In this document: piece after piece, positions 1 through 6,890 of the stretch
How the letters are laid out: every line of letters begins with the position of its first letter
Numbering within the stretch: position 1 is the first letter of the stretch
Assembly (NCBI GenBank): GCA_021199405.1
Contig: JAJQID010000074.1
Span: 1 to 14,075 of the forward strand
Length of the DNA stretch: 14,075 bases
Direction of reading: 5' to 3'
Origin: Lachnospiraceae bacterium
GTDB taxonomy: Bacteria; Bacillota; Clostridia; Lachnospirales; Lachnospiraceae
Notes under the pieces: generated by a model
Told to the model about the DNA's origin: nothing
What the model saw: only the letters and a program-made list of their open reading frames with translations
Database searches by the model: none
Position numbers and translations under genes: made by a program

Positions 1-1
1 G

Positions 2-742
2 CTGTTTCGTAACCAGAGGTTTGTGAGTGAAACAGGCTGGGCGGCCAATTATCTGGAGAATCATGATCAGCCGAGAAGCATCAATAAATACTTTCAGCAG
101 AGGGATATTGAGAAGTATTCGGATCAAATGGCAAAAGCTCTGGGAACCTTATTCTTTTTCCTGCGGGGGACGCCGTTTATTTATCAGGGAGAGGAGCTGG
201 GGATGAGAAACACGTATTTTTCTTCCATGGACGAGGTCAATGACGTCAATTCCCGGGGGCAATACGAACGCGCTCTGGAAGAGGGATACACACAGAGAGA
301 AGCGCTTGACGCGGTAAACAGAAGGAGCAGAGACCACGCCAGATATCCCATGCAGTGGAACGGAGACCTGAATTTCGGCTTTTCTGAGGGAAAGCCCTGG
401 ATTCAGTGTAATAAAACATGCTGTGAGCTGACTGTGGAGCGGGAGTCCGTTGACGAGCGGTCTGTTTTGTCATATTATAAGAAAATGATCCGGCTCAGGA
501 ATCATTCCTCCTATTCGGAGGTCCTTATTTACGGAGATATTGAAGAGATCGCGTCCGACCCGGATATCATTTGCTATAAAAGGATTCGCGGCGGTGAGGA
601 GGTTCGCGTCGCAGTCAATATGAGCGGGAAGACCCTGCCGTTTGCAGCAATGCGGCAGAAGCTTCTGTCAAATTATGAGGATCCTGCGGCAATAGCCTTG
701 CTGCGCCCGTATGAAGCTGCGGTGTGGGTGGAAAAATCCTGA
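2..742 (+). CDS. GH13 alpha-glucosidase (oligo-1,6-glucosidase type), 3' part only
   Basis: The open frame runs in from the window edge, so the N-terminus and the catalytic Asp and Glu are outside; 246 residues are visible. The conserved GH13 region IV, NHDQPR, lies at visible residues 20-25. It is followed by GTPFIYQGEELGM and by RDHARYPMQW, both typical of the GH13_31-like oligo-1,6-glucosidase/sucrase/trehalose-6-phosphate hydrolase group. The C-terminal ~90 residues fit the usual beta-sandwich domain. Enzymes of this group cleave terminal alpha-glucosidic bonds in isomalto-oligosaccharides, sucrose or related sugars in the cytoplasm. The next gene, GH32, and a fructokinase follow on the same strand, which favours sucrose or sucrose-isomer use, but the substrate cannot be fixed from this fragment. 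The methionine at 23 is internal, because the frame is open upstream of it. Confidence 0.9.
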   Translation: MFRNQRFVSETGWAANYLENHDQPRSINKYFQQRDIEKYSDQMAKALGTLFFFLRGTPFIYQGEELGMRNTYFSSMDEVNDVNSRGQYERALEEGYTQREALDAVNRRSRDHARYPMQWNGDLNFGFSEGKPWIQCNKTCCELTVERESVDERSVLSYYKKMIRLRNHSSYSEVLIYGDIEEIASDPDIICYKRIRGGEEVRVAVNMSGKTLPFAAMRQKLLSNYEDPAAIALLRPYEAAVWVEKS

Positions 743-811
743 CAGGCTGCGGTCTGGAAGGTTATGTCTGATGAAATCCTGATATCTGAGAGAAATGGAG
801 AATATGGTGAT

Positions 812-2296
812 ATGTCGAGTCAGATTTTAAAAAAAGCCCGCGAGTTTGAAACGGAAGCGGAGAAGAAAATTGAAAAAAACGAGCGTCCGGCATTTCATTT
901 GACGCCGCGCACGGGCTGGATGAACGATCCCAACGGTTTTTCCTATTATAAAGGAGAATATCATCTTTTTTATCAGTATCATCCCTATGATACGAAGTGG
1001 GGGCCGATGCACTGGGGGCACGCGGTGAGCACGGATTTACTTCACTGGGAGTATCTGCCGGTGGCTCTGGCGCCGGATGAAGCCTTTGACAGGGAAGGCT
1101 GCTTTTCGGGGAGCGCCCTGACGCTGCCGGACGGGCGACATCTGCTGATGTATACAGGCGTCCGGAGAAAGCTGCAGGATAACGGTGTGGAGAGAGAGGT
1201 TCAGGCTCAGTGCCTTGCCCTGGGGGATGGGATTGAGTATGAAAAATATCCGGGAAACCCTGTTCTGGATGAGAAGGATCTGCCGGAGGGCGGCAGCAGA
1301 TTTGATTTCAGAGACCCCAAAATGTGGCAGAAAAAGGATGGAACCTACGCCTGTGTGGCCGCAAACCGGGGAGAGGACGGAAACGGACAGCTTCTGCTGT
1401 TTTCCAGCCCCGATGGTCTGGACTGGAGCTATGAGAAGGTGCTTTTTGCCAATGACGGACGCTTTGGTACCATGTGGGAGTGCCCGGATTTCTTTGAACT
1501 GGACGGGAAATGGGTGCTTTTGATCAGTCCCATGGAGATGCTTCCCAAAGAGATGGAATATCACAACGGAAACGGGACTCTCTGTGTGACAGGGAGCTTT
1601 GATGAACGGACAGACACGTTTCAGGAGGAGACAGATCAGGCGATTGACTATGGAATTGAGTTTTATGCGCCTCAGACCATGCGCGCACCGGACGGGCGCA
1701 GGATTATGATCGGGTGGATGCAGAACTGGGATACACTGATTTATTCCCGGGAGCAGAAATGGTTTGGGCAGATGAGCATTCCCAGGGAGTTGTCCTATCG
1801 CAGTGGGCGGCTGTATCAGAGGCCGGTCAGGGAGTTGGATGATCTCAGGCAAAACCAGGTGGAGTATCATGGCGTGCCGGTCAGTGGAGAGGTACGCCTG
1901 AATGGAATCCGGGGCAGAAGGATTGATATGGAGCTTTCTGTCTATCCTGCGGAGGGGGAGGAGCTGTATCGGAAGTTCGCGGTTCGTTTTGCCCAGGATG
2001 AGATCTTTCACACCGCTTTCAGCTTTCGCCCGGCGGAGGCGGTATTGAAGGTGGACAGAAAGTTTTCCGGCACCAGAAAGGCATTGATTCATCAGAGACG
2101 GTGCCGGGTCAGCGGTAAGGATGGCAGACTGAAGCTGAGATTAATACTGGACCAGTTCAGCGTGGAGGCTTTTATCAATGACGGGGAGCAGGTTATGACG
2201 GCGACCATGTATACGCCTCAGGAGGCGGACGGAATTTCTTTTTTTGCGGATGGAAAAGCGGTTATCGATGTGGTAAAATATGACCTGGTTATTTAA
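812..2296 (+). CDS. scrB: GH32 sucrose-6-phosphate hydrolase / beta-fructofuranosidase
   Basis: This is a 494-residue glycoside hydrolase family 32 enzyme that cleaves the fructosyl bond of sucrose, sucrose-6-phosphate or short fructans. Three family hallmarks are visible, numbered from the start chosen here. WMNDPNG contains the nucleophile Asp39. RDP contains Asp168, the transition-state stabiliser. WECPDFF contains the acid/base Glu223. The N-terminal five-bladed propeller is followed by a C-terminal beta-sandwich ending in the SVEAFINDGEQVMTATMYT segment. No signal peptide is seen, so it acts in the cytoplasm. I start it at 812 because GGAG at 797-800 precedes that ATG and the protein then begins with the family-typical helix. 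An in-frame ATG at 764 would add 16 residues, but its GGAAGG is only 2 nt away. It lies 69 nt after the GH13 gene in the same operon. The split between phosphorylated and free sucrose is not decidable, because no transporter is visible. Confidence 0.93.
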   Translation: MSSQILKKAREFETEAEKKIEKNERPAFHLTPRTGWMNDPNGFSYYKGEYHLFYQYHPYDTKWGPMHWGHAVSTDLLHWEYLPVALAPDEAFDREGCFSGSALTLPDGRHLLMYTGVRRKLQDNGVEREVQAQCLALGDGIEYEKYPGNPVLDEKDLPEGGSRFDFRDPKMWQKKDGTYACVAANRGEDGNGQLLLFSSPDGLDWSYEKVLFANDGRFGTMWECPDFFELDGKWVLLISPMEMLPKEMEYHNGNGTLCVTGSFDERTDTFQEETDQAIDYGIEFYAPQTMRAPDGRRIMIGWMQNWDTLIYSREQKWFGQMSIPRELSYRSGRLYQRPVRELDDLRQNQVEYHGVPVSGEVRLNGIRGRRIDMELSVYPAEGEELYRKFAVRFAQDEIFHTAFSFRPAEAVLKVDRKFSGTRKALIHQRRCRVSGKDGRLKLRLILDQFSVEAFINDGEQVMTATMYTPQEADGISFFADGKAVIDVVKYDLVI

Positions 2297-2418
2297 GATA
2301 CATGCACAGGCAGTTATTCCGGAGAACAAATATATCCATGCAGATTGTGCGGGGGTGTCCGGCCCATTTAGCCGGAGAGACTGGAAAATTTGCTGTGGCG
2401 CGATTGACGGAGGATGAG

Positions 2419-3396
2419 ATGAAGGACAGTGAAAGGAAAAAGTGGGACGTAGTCGCTCTGGGCGAGTTATTGATTGATTTCACGGACAGCGGTTTCAGCC
2501 CTCAGGGGAATCCTCTCTTTGAGGCCAACCCCGGCGGCGCTCCCTGCAACGTGCTGGCCATGCTGCAGAAGCTGGGCAGGAGGACCGCCTTTGTGGGCAA
2601 GGTGGGAGAGGACATGTTTGGCTCTCTTTTGCGGCAGACCTGCGAGGAGGCGGGGATCTGCATGGACGGCCTGATTAAGGACAGGGAAGTGAGGACCACC
2701 CTGGCCTTTGTAAGAAACGCTCCGGATGGGGATCGTGAGTTCTCCTTTTTCCGTAATCCCGGCGCGGATATGATGCTGAGAGAGGAGGAGCTGCCGGAGG
2801 GGCTTCTGAAAGACGCCCGCATCTTTCATTTCGGAACTCTTTCCATGACCCATGAAGGAGTGCGGAAGGCTACGAAGAGGGCTGTAGCCATGGCGAAGGA
2901 GAGCGGGGCGCTCCTTTCCTTTGACCCCAATCTGAGGCCGCCTCTGTGGCGGGACATGGAGACGGCAAAAGAGCAGATGCGCTGGGGCCTGTCTCAGTGC
3001 GATATCTTAAAGATCGCGGACAATGAGATTGAATTTATCACGGGGGAAACAGATTTTGACAAGGGCGCGGCTGCGCTGCAAAAGGAGTTTCCGGGCCTTT
3101 CCCTGATCAATGTGACCGCCGGGGCGGATGGCAGCTATTCCTATTATGGGGAGGAAAAGGTGTATGTACCCTCCTTCCGGCTGGGCGGCACCATCGAAAC
3201 TACAGGCGCGGGGGACACCTTCTGTGCCTGTGTGCTGAACTATGTGCTGGAGCATGGGCTGAAAGGACTGACGAAAGAGAATCTTGGTGAAATGCTGCGG
3301 TTTGCCAACGCGGCGGCCTATCTTGTGACCACGAAGAAGGGGGCGCTGAAGTCTATGCCGGAGAGGGAGCAGGTGGAGGAGATTCTGAGTGAATGA
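2419..3396 (+). CDS. PfkB-family fructokinase
   Basis: This 325-residue ribokinase/PfkB-family sugar kinase most likely makes fructose-6-phosphate from fructose and ATP, completing the pathway opened by the GH32 enzyme upstream. The N-terminal strand VVALGELLIDFT and the NPGGAPCNV segment match the substrate side of the family. Near the C-terminus TTGAGDTF carries the anion hole and catalytic base Asp266. The usual family length is about 320 residues. The frame is open back to 2302, but ATG 2419 has GGAGG at 2409-2413 with 5-nt spacing, and VVALGE then falls where family members begin. The extra 39 upstream codons look non-coding. There is a 122-nt gap after the GH32 gene, containing a small GC-rich inverted repeat (2358-2363/2371-2376). 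A terminator follows directly. Substrate specificity for fructose is inferred from context; a different ketose or 2-keto-3-deoxygluconate kinase is less likely. Confidence 0.92.
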   Translation: MKDSERKKWDVVALGELLIDFTDSGFSPQGNPLFEANPGGAPCNVLAMLQKLGRRTAFVGKVGEDMFGSLLRQTCEEAGICMDGLIKDREVRTTLAFVRNAPDGDREFSFFRNPGADMMLREEELPEGLLKDARIFHFGTLSMTHEGVRKATKRAVAMAKESGALLSFDPNLRPPLWRDMETAKEQMRWGLSQCDILKIADNEIEFITGETDFDKGAAALQKEFPGLSLINVTAGADGSYSYYGEEKVYVPSFRLGGTIETTGAGDTFCACVLNYVLEHGLKGLTKENLGEMLRFANAAAYLVTTKKGALKSMPEREQVEEILSE

Positions 3397-3405
3397 GATA
3401 GTAAA

Positions 3406-3434
3406 AGCCCCGCTAAAGCGGGGCTCATTTTTTT
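3406..3434 (+). terminator. Rho-independent terminator of the sugar operon, partly bidirectional
   Basis: An 8-bp perfect stem, AGCCCCGC/GCGGGGCT (3406-3413 and 3418-3425), encloses a TAAA loop and is followed by seven T (3428-3434). It lies 9 nt after the fructokinase stop. On the minus strand the same hairpin follows the pepC stop by 7 nt and is trailed by four T, so it can also serve pepC, though less strongly. Confidence 0.93.
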
Positions 3435-4770
3435 ACTGCATCTGCGCCAGTGACCCCATGGGATCCCAGGGCTCCAGCATGATCGGCTCCGCCTCGTACT
3501 CCGCGATGCACTCGGCCGGCAGATACTTTTTATTGACCAGAACCTGATAATTGTATTCCGTGAACCAGTCGTCACTCATCACATAATAGCCGTCCCTGCC
3601 GGCCTCTTTTCCCCAGCTGTTCTCCACGCGCCAGCGGACGGGCTTGTCATTCTCATCCAGATCTACGCCCTGGAAGACCATGGCGTGAGTCATCTGGCTG
3701 TCGCCGTAATCCAGACGCTCGGCCTTGGTCATGGGGAAGTCCACATTCAGAAGGGATTCCAGATCATAGGCGTTTAAATCCATCAGACCGCCCTCCCGGC
3801 TGGAGCACTTGCCTACATCGCAGCCGAACCATACCGGCTTTCCGTCCTTTAACTGGGCAATGGCGGCTTCCTTTAACATATCGGCGGGCAGATTTAAGTA
3901 GCGCACAATCTTACCTTCCACCACATTGCCCAGGAATTTCACGCTGTAGCTTCTGTGGTAGGGCTTGTCGGCGGTGGGAGCGTTGATCAGACTTACATAA
4001 TCGTCCAGATTCCAGCCTACATATTTTGCAAAAAATTCCTGCGGCGTAATCTGCTTTTCCGTAATATAATTGTCATCCTTATCACGGACGGCAAAATCAA
4101 AGACCTTCGGCGGCTTGCCCAGGCAGATGGCAAGGATGCGGTATACCTCATCCATCATCTCAGATTTCTGAGCCTGAAGCTCCTCCATGGAAGCGCCCCT
4201 TGCGTGAGCAGTCCTCAACTGGCAGGCGAAGGCGCGAAGCTTCTCCGTCAGTGTGGAGCACAGCTCCCTGGTAGAGGAGGAGGAAACGGATTCCGGCATA
4301 GCGTCCTTGGGCACTACGCTGTACTTGCGCACCAGATTGGCGAACATATCCCACTGACCGCCGTCGCCCACGGGGGACTGCAGCAGATAGGAGATCAGCC
4401 GTCCGTTGGTGGGCTCGTCCAGTGTCTGCAGAATGCTCTCCAGAAAATAATTGGATTTCTCCAGCTTGTCATAGAACAGCGGATAGCTCTGGGAGAGCTC
4501 AAAGGTTTTCAGATTCAGGCTGTGAATGATGTCAAAGCGCATGACGTTTAATGCCGCGAACATCCAGCAGCGCCCGCTCTGCTTCTGGGAGGTGATTTCT
4601 CCCTGCTTTAAGGAGATGGAGTAGGTGTGAGGCAGGTCGCGCACAGTCTGAGCCACGGCGGCGGACTTATGCAGTCCGTTGTTCATAACAGCGTTCATGG
4701 CGATGGTGTTGGCGCGGTCGGAGTCAAAGCTTTTCTCCGCGGCCTTGTAGAATTCTCTGGTAAGTTCCAT
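3433..4770 (-). CDS. pepC: C1-family cysteine aminopeptidase C (bleomycin hydrolase family)
   Basis: This 445-residue papain-fold aminopeptidase of the bleomycin hydrolase/PepC family trims N-terminal residues from peptides in the cytoplasm. The catalytic triad is visible: Cys68 in QSGRCWMFAALN, His362 in MTHAMVFQGVD, and Asn384 in RVENSWG. The oxyanion Gln (Q64) precedes the Cys at the usual distance. The length agrees with the family (about 440-450), and the C-terminal tail EPWDPMGSLAQMQ is the arm that fills the active-site cleft and makes the enzyme an aminopeptidase. The family forms hexameric barrels. No signal peptide is present. The ATG at 4770 is preceded by AAGAGG at about 8 nt. The gene is a single transcription unit convergent with the sugar operon. 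Its stop codon lies inside the T-run of the shared terminator. Confidence 0.96.
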   Translation of the reverse strand: MELTREFYKAAEKSFDSDRANTIAMNAVMNNGLHKSAAVAQTVRDLPHTYSISLKQGEITSQKQSGRCWMFAALNVMRFDIIHSLNLKTFELSQSYPLFYDKLEKSNYFLESILQTLDEPTNGRLISYLLQSPVGDGGQWDMFANLVRKYSVVPKDAMPESVSSSSTRELCSTLTEKLRAFACQLRTAHARGASMEELQAQKSEMMDEVYRILAICLGKPPKVFDFAVRDKDDNYITEKQITPQEFFAKYVGWNLDDYVSLINAPTADKPYHRSYSVKFLGNVVEGKIVRYLNLPADMLKEAAIAQLKDGKPVWFGCDVGKCSSREGGLMDLNAYDLESLLNVDFPMTKAERLDYGDSQMTHAMVFQGVDLDENDKPVRWRVENSWGKEAGRDGYYVMSDDWFTEYNYQVLVNKKYLPAECIAEYEAEPIMLEPWDPMGSLAQMQ

Positions 4771-4803
4771 AAAAATAGCCTCTTTTCTTTTGTTGCTTTA
4801 TAC

Positions 4804-4817
4804 GGGCAAGATTGCCC
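4804..4817. promoter_or_regulatory. Perfect palindrome in the pepC leader (possible operator)
   Basis: GGGCAA-GA-TTGCCC is a 6-bp perfect inverted repeat. It lies about 11 bp downstream of the pepC -10 box, around +4 to +17 of the expected transcript, and 33 nt before the start codon. The position fits a repressor operator or a small leader hairpin. No regulator is identified. Confidence 0.4.
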
Positions 4818-4827
4818 TCTGCGAGAT

Positions 4828-4856
4828 AGTTTAGCACAGTTAACTGAGGGTTTCAA
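4828..4856 (-). promoter_or_regulatory. Sigma-A type promoter of pepC
   Basis: On the minus strand, TTGAAA (4851-4856) is followed after 17 bp by TAAACT (4828-4833), with an extended -10 TG one base before it. The expected start is near 4821, giving a leader of about 50 nt before the pepC ATG. Confidence 0.75.
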
Positions 4857-4947
4857 CAGGTTTTTCCAACGCTTTACTCCACGTGAATCCAAAAAGGCCG
4901 ATATATCGACTATATTCCGTAAATTTTTGTGTTATACTCCCTTCAGG

Positions 4948-4976
4948 TTGAAATTACAAAAATGATCGGTTAAGAT
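4948..4976 (+). promoter_or_regulatory. Upstream sigma-A-like promoter with overlapping palindrome
   Basis: TTGAAA (4948-4953), a 17-bp spacer and TAAGAT (4971-4976) form a good sigma-A promoter facing tetR. The palindrome ATGATC-6-GATCAT (4962-4979) covers the spacer and the -10 box, as an 18-bp operator for a TetR-type dimer would. A further extended -10 element, TGTTATACT, ends at 4938 without a clear -35. Confidence 0.45.
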
Positions 4977-5008
4977 CATAATATGAATCAGAAACTGAAA
5001 AAAGCTGT

Positions 5009-5047
5009 AAAATATTTTCAGAAGCTATTGTAATCTGAAAATATTTT
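5009..5047. repeat. 14-bp perfect inverted repeat across the tetR promoter
   Basis: The arms AAAATATTTTCAGA (5009-5022) and TCTGAAAATATTTT (5034-5047) are perfect complements around an 11-nt spacer. Each arm contains the self-palindrome AAAATATTTT, so two 10-bp boxes sit 29 bp apart. The repeat is centred on the -35 box of the promoter at 5028-5056. It may be an operator. In a transcript from an upstream promoter it would form an AU-rich hairpin followed by U, like a weak attenuator. Confidence 0.6.
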
Positions 5048-5056
5048 TGCTATACT
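5028..5056 (+). promoter_or_regulatory. Main candidate promoter of the tetR-SDR unit
   Basis: TTGTAA (5028-5033), a 17-bp spacer and TATACT (5051-5056) with an extended -10 TG (5048-5049). It would start transcription near 5063, about 80 nt before the tetR ATG. It is embedded in the inverted repeat 5009-5047, consistent with autoregulation. Confidence 0.6.
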
Positions 5057-5078
5057 ACATACTAAATAAAGGACACGT

Positions 5079-5098
5079 TTCCATTATAATATATGGAA
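5079..5098. promoter_or_regulatory. Palindrome enclosing a consensus -10 hexamer
   Basis: TTCCAT (5079-5084) and ATGGAA (5093-5098) are a perfect 6-bp inverted repeat that brackets TATAAT (5085-5090). No good -35 is present, so it is better read as an operator in the tetR leader than as a separate promoter. It ends 45 bp before the start codon. Confidence 0.4.
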
Positions 5099-5143
5099 CA
5101 CCTCTTGAATTTACCTCAGCGAACGAAAAAGGGAGGGTAACAA

Positions 5144-5839
5144 ATGGCGAAGGCTACACGGGAACAGAGCGAGCTGACCAGACAGCTGATCATCAATGCG
5201 GCGGCGGAAAGCTTTTTGGAAAAAGGCTTCACTAACACCACGATAAGACATATTATCACGAAGCTGGGGATCAATACAGGGACATTTATTGGCCATTTCA
5301 AGACCAAGGAGGACGTGCTGTACGAGCTGGTGGGTTTTGTTCTGGATCAGCAGTTTGCCGTTTCGGAAAAGCTGGTTGCGGGCAGGACGGATGATAAAAT
5401 TCTGCTGTATGCCGCGGAAACGGTACTGCAGCTTTATATCGTTGAGATGAATGAGAACCTTCGTGATGTATATTACAACGCATACTCCCTTCCGAAAACC
5501 TCCGCCCTGATACAGCAGAGAGTCACGGGAAAGGTGGAAGCCATTTTCAAAGATGAGCTGCCGCAGCTGGAAACAAAAGACTTTTATCTGCTGGAGATCG
5601 CCACGGGAGGGATCATGCGGGGCTTTATGATCGTTCCCTGCAATATCTGGTTTTCCATGAACATGAAGGTGGAGGCTTTCCTGAGAAATACGCTCCGTCT
5701 ATTTTACGTGTCGGATGAAAAGATCGAGGAGGCCATCGCCTTTGTGAAAACCATCGATTTTAAACAGGCGGCGAAGGAAACGGTTGACGGTATCTTTGGC
5801 TATCTGGAAAAACAGAGGGAAAACTTACAGGAAATTTAA
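5144..5839 (+). CDS. TetR/AcrR-family transcriptional regulator
   Basis: This 231-residue protein has a TetR-type N-terminal DNA-binding domain at about residues 10-56. The recognition region TTIRHIITKLGINTGTFIGHF is in the expected position, and the helix KTKEDVLYELV leads into the ligand/dimer domain. The rest is a helical effector domain of normal length whose ligand cannot be predicted. ATG 5144 has GGGAGG 7-8 nt upstream. The gene lies 146 nt before a short-chain dehydrogenase on the same strand and is probably cotranscribed with it, so the SDR is the likely target. The palindromes upstream suggest autorepression. The protein resembles regulators that open to small hydrophobic ligands, but that is a family expectation only. 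Confidence 0.92.
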   Translation: MAKATREQSELTRQLIINAAAESFLEKGFTNTTIRHIITKLGINTGTFIGHFKTKEDVLYELVGFVLDQQFAVSEKLVAGRTDDKILLYAAETVLQLYIVEMNENLRDVYYNAYSLPKTSALIQQRVTGKVEAIFKDELPQLETKDFYLLEIATGGIMRGFMIVPCNIWFSMNMKVEAFLRNTLRLFYVSDEKIEEAIAFVKTIDFKQAAKETVDGIFGYLEKQRENLQEI

Positions 5840-5866
5840 AGAAATGAAGAAGTGGGACCGATCTTG

Positions 5867-5902
5867 ATGGAAGCTGTGCAGATTGAGCACAGCTTCTGCC
5901 AT
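5867..5902 (+). other. Intergenic hairpin between tetR and the SDR gene
   Basis: GAAGCTGTGC (5870-5879) and GCACAGCTTC (5887-5896) are perfectly complementary around a 7-nt loop. The stem can be extended by ATGG/CCAT with a CTG bulge on the right side. It is followed by A-rich rather than T-rich sequence, so it is not a classical intrinsic terminator. It may be a processing or RNA-stability element, or an incomplete terminator separating the two genes. Confidence 0.45.
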
Positions 5903-5985
5903 TTCAGGAGAAAAAAAGGATACTCTTATACAGTTTTGGATATACTAAGGAACTGTCGGAAAATAATTGATGGAGGCATGAATTT

Positions 5986-6753
5986 ATGAAAAGAAAGACG
6001 GCGGTGATCACGGGCGCCACCTCCGGTATTGGCTGGGAGTTTGCATTAGCCTATGCTGCGAAGGGCTACCGGCTGATACTGACAGGGCGCAGGGAGAACA
6101 GATTAAAGGAGCTGGCGGACAGCCTGAGGGTGCCATGCCGCATCTGGACAGCGGATCTGTCGGTGGAAGAGGAGTGCTATGGTTTCCTTGAAAAGCTGAA
6201 AAATACCCGGGTGGATGTGTTTATCAACAACGCCGGCTTCGGCGTCTGCGGCAGCTTTACGGACACGGAGCTTTCCAAAGAAATATCCCTGATTCATGTG
6301 AATGTGCGGGCCATGCATATTTTGTTTAAGGGGATGCTGCAAAAGATGGAAAAGCAGGGGTACGGCGCTATCCTGAACGTGGGGAGCGCGGCGGGGCTTC
6401 TGCCGGCGGGGCCTCACATGGCGGCTTACTATGCCTCCAAAGCCTATGTGGTCAGTCTGACCCGGGCGGTGGCCAGAGAACTGAAGGAGGTCAAAAGTCC
6501 GGTATATGTGGCTGTTCTCTGCCCGGGCCCGGTGGATACCGAATTCAACGCCCGCGCCAATGTGGCTTTCGCCATGAAGGGAATTTCTGCAGGATACTGT
6601 GTCCGGGAAGCCTTTCGCGGCATGAAAAAGCGGCAGACCGTCATTATCCCCTCGCCTGTTGTCAGAATGGGCACCCTGGGACAGAGATTTCTGCCTTCGG
6701 CGGTGCTTCTGCCATTAGTTTCAGCACAGCAGAAAAGAAAGGTGGTTCGATGA
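5986..6753 (+). CDS. Short-chain dehydrogenase/reductase (SDR), NAD(P)-dependent
   Basis: This 255-residue classical SDR has the Rossmann glycine motif TGATSGIG at residues 9-16, NNAG at 81-84, and the complete catalytic tetrad Asn106, Ser134, Tyr148 and Lys152 (Tyr-x-x-x-Lys). Arg35-Arg36 at the end of the second strand (TGRR) suggests NADPH rather than NADH. The LCPGPVDTEF stretch is typical of the YqjQ/DltE-like group (COG0300). It reduces or oxidises an alcohol/ketone whose identity cannot be read from sequence. ATG 5986 has GGAGG at 5972-5976. A weak TATACT at 5941-5946 lacks a proper -35, so transcription with tetR is more likely. There is no obvious partner enzyme. Members of this broad family include hydroxysteroid dehydrogenases, but nothing here shows steroid specificity. 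Confidence 0.93.
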   Translation: MKRKTAVITGATSGIGWEFALAYAAKGYRLILTGRRENRLKELADSLRVPCRIWTADLSVEEECYGFLEKLKNTRVDVFINNAGFGVCGSFTDTELSKEISLIHVNVRAMHILFKGMLQKMEKQGYGAILNVGSAAGLLPAGPHMAAYYASKAYVVSLTRAVARELKEVKSPVYVAVLCPGPVDTEFNARANVAFAMKGISAGYCVREAFRGMKKRQTVIIPSPVVRMGTLGQRFLPSAVLLPLVSAQQKRKVVR

Positions 6754-6763
6754 AGAGATGCAT

Positions 6764-6792
6764 AACATTTATGGTGAGCGACAAATGTTTTT
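6764..6792 (+). terminator. Weak possible terminator after the SDR gene
   Basis: AACATTT (6764-6770) and AAATGTT (6783-6789) form a 7-bp AU-rich stem with a 12-nt loop, running into five T (6788-6792). It lies 10 nt after the SDR stop. The low GC content makes termination uncertain. Confidence 0.3.
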
Positions 6793-6815
6793 GACATTCA
6801 TTATAAATAAACGAG

Positions 6816-6844
6816 TTGCGGGAAAATTCCGGGTTTGTTATACT
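6816..6844 (+). promoter_or_regulatory. Promoter of the AAA-ATPase-like gene
   Basis: TTGCGG (6816-6821), a 17-bp spacer and TATACT (6839-6844) with extended -10 TG at 6836-6837. The expected start is near 6851, 40 nt before the ATG. The -35 box coincides with the TTG that an open-frame search would take as a start, which supports the downstream ATG. Confidence 0.7.
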
Positions 6845-6890
6845 GACTGTAGTTGACGGGGGCAGTAAAAATCTCGGGAGGAATAAGAAA

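Larger units (their letters stand above)
4771..5143. other. Divergent pepC / tetR intergenic region
   Basis: This 373-base non-coding stretch is AT-rich from about 4895 on. From left to right it holds the pepC leader with its palindrome, the pepC promoter on the minus strand, a 10-bp perfect palindrome CGATATATCG (4899-4908), the upstream tetR-facing promoter, the 39-bp inverted repeat with the main promoter, the TTCCAT/ATGGAA palindrome, and the tetR Shine-Dalgarno. I see no coding sequence in it; short frames here lack Shine-Dalgarno sites. Confidence 0.6.

Noticed and set aside
1037..2092. 351-codon minus-strand open frame opposite the GH32 gene
   Set aside because: It is antisense to a gene with all family motifs, its translation resembles no known protein, and it has no promoter or Shine-Dalgarno.
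2302..2418. Upstream extension of the fructokinase frame by 39 codons
   Set aside because: No Shine-Dalgarno at 2302, the family starts at the later ATG, and the later ATG has an excellent GGAGG.
3955..4551. 198-codon plus-strand frame opposite pepC
   Set aside because: Antisense to the pepC catalytic domain, with no start signals.
5979..5990. Three-codon upstream frame (ATG AAT TTA TGA) overlapping the SDR start
   Set aside because: The GGAGG is only 2 nt from this ATG, too close for initiation; likely chance.
6791..6807. TTGACA and TATAAA near each other after the SDR gene
   Set aside because: The two boxes are only 5 bp apart, so they cannot form one promoter; the downstream TTGCGG-17-TATACT is better.
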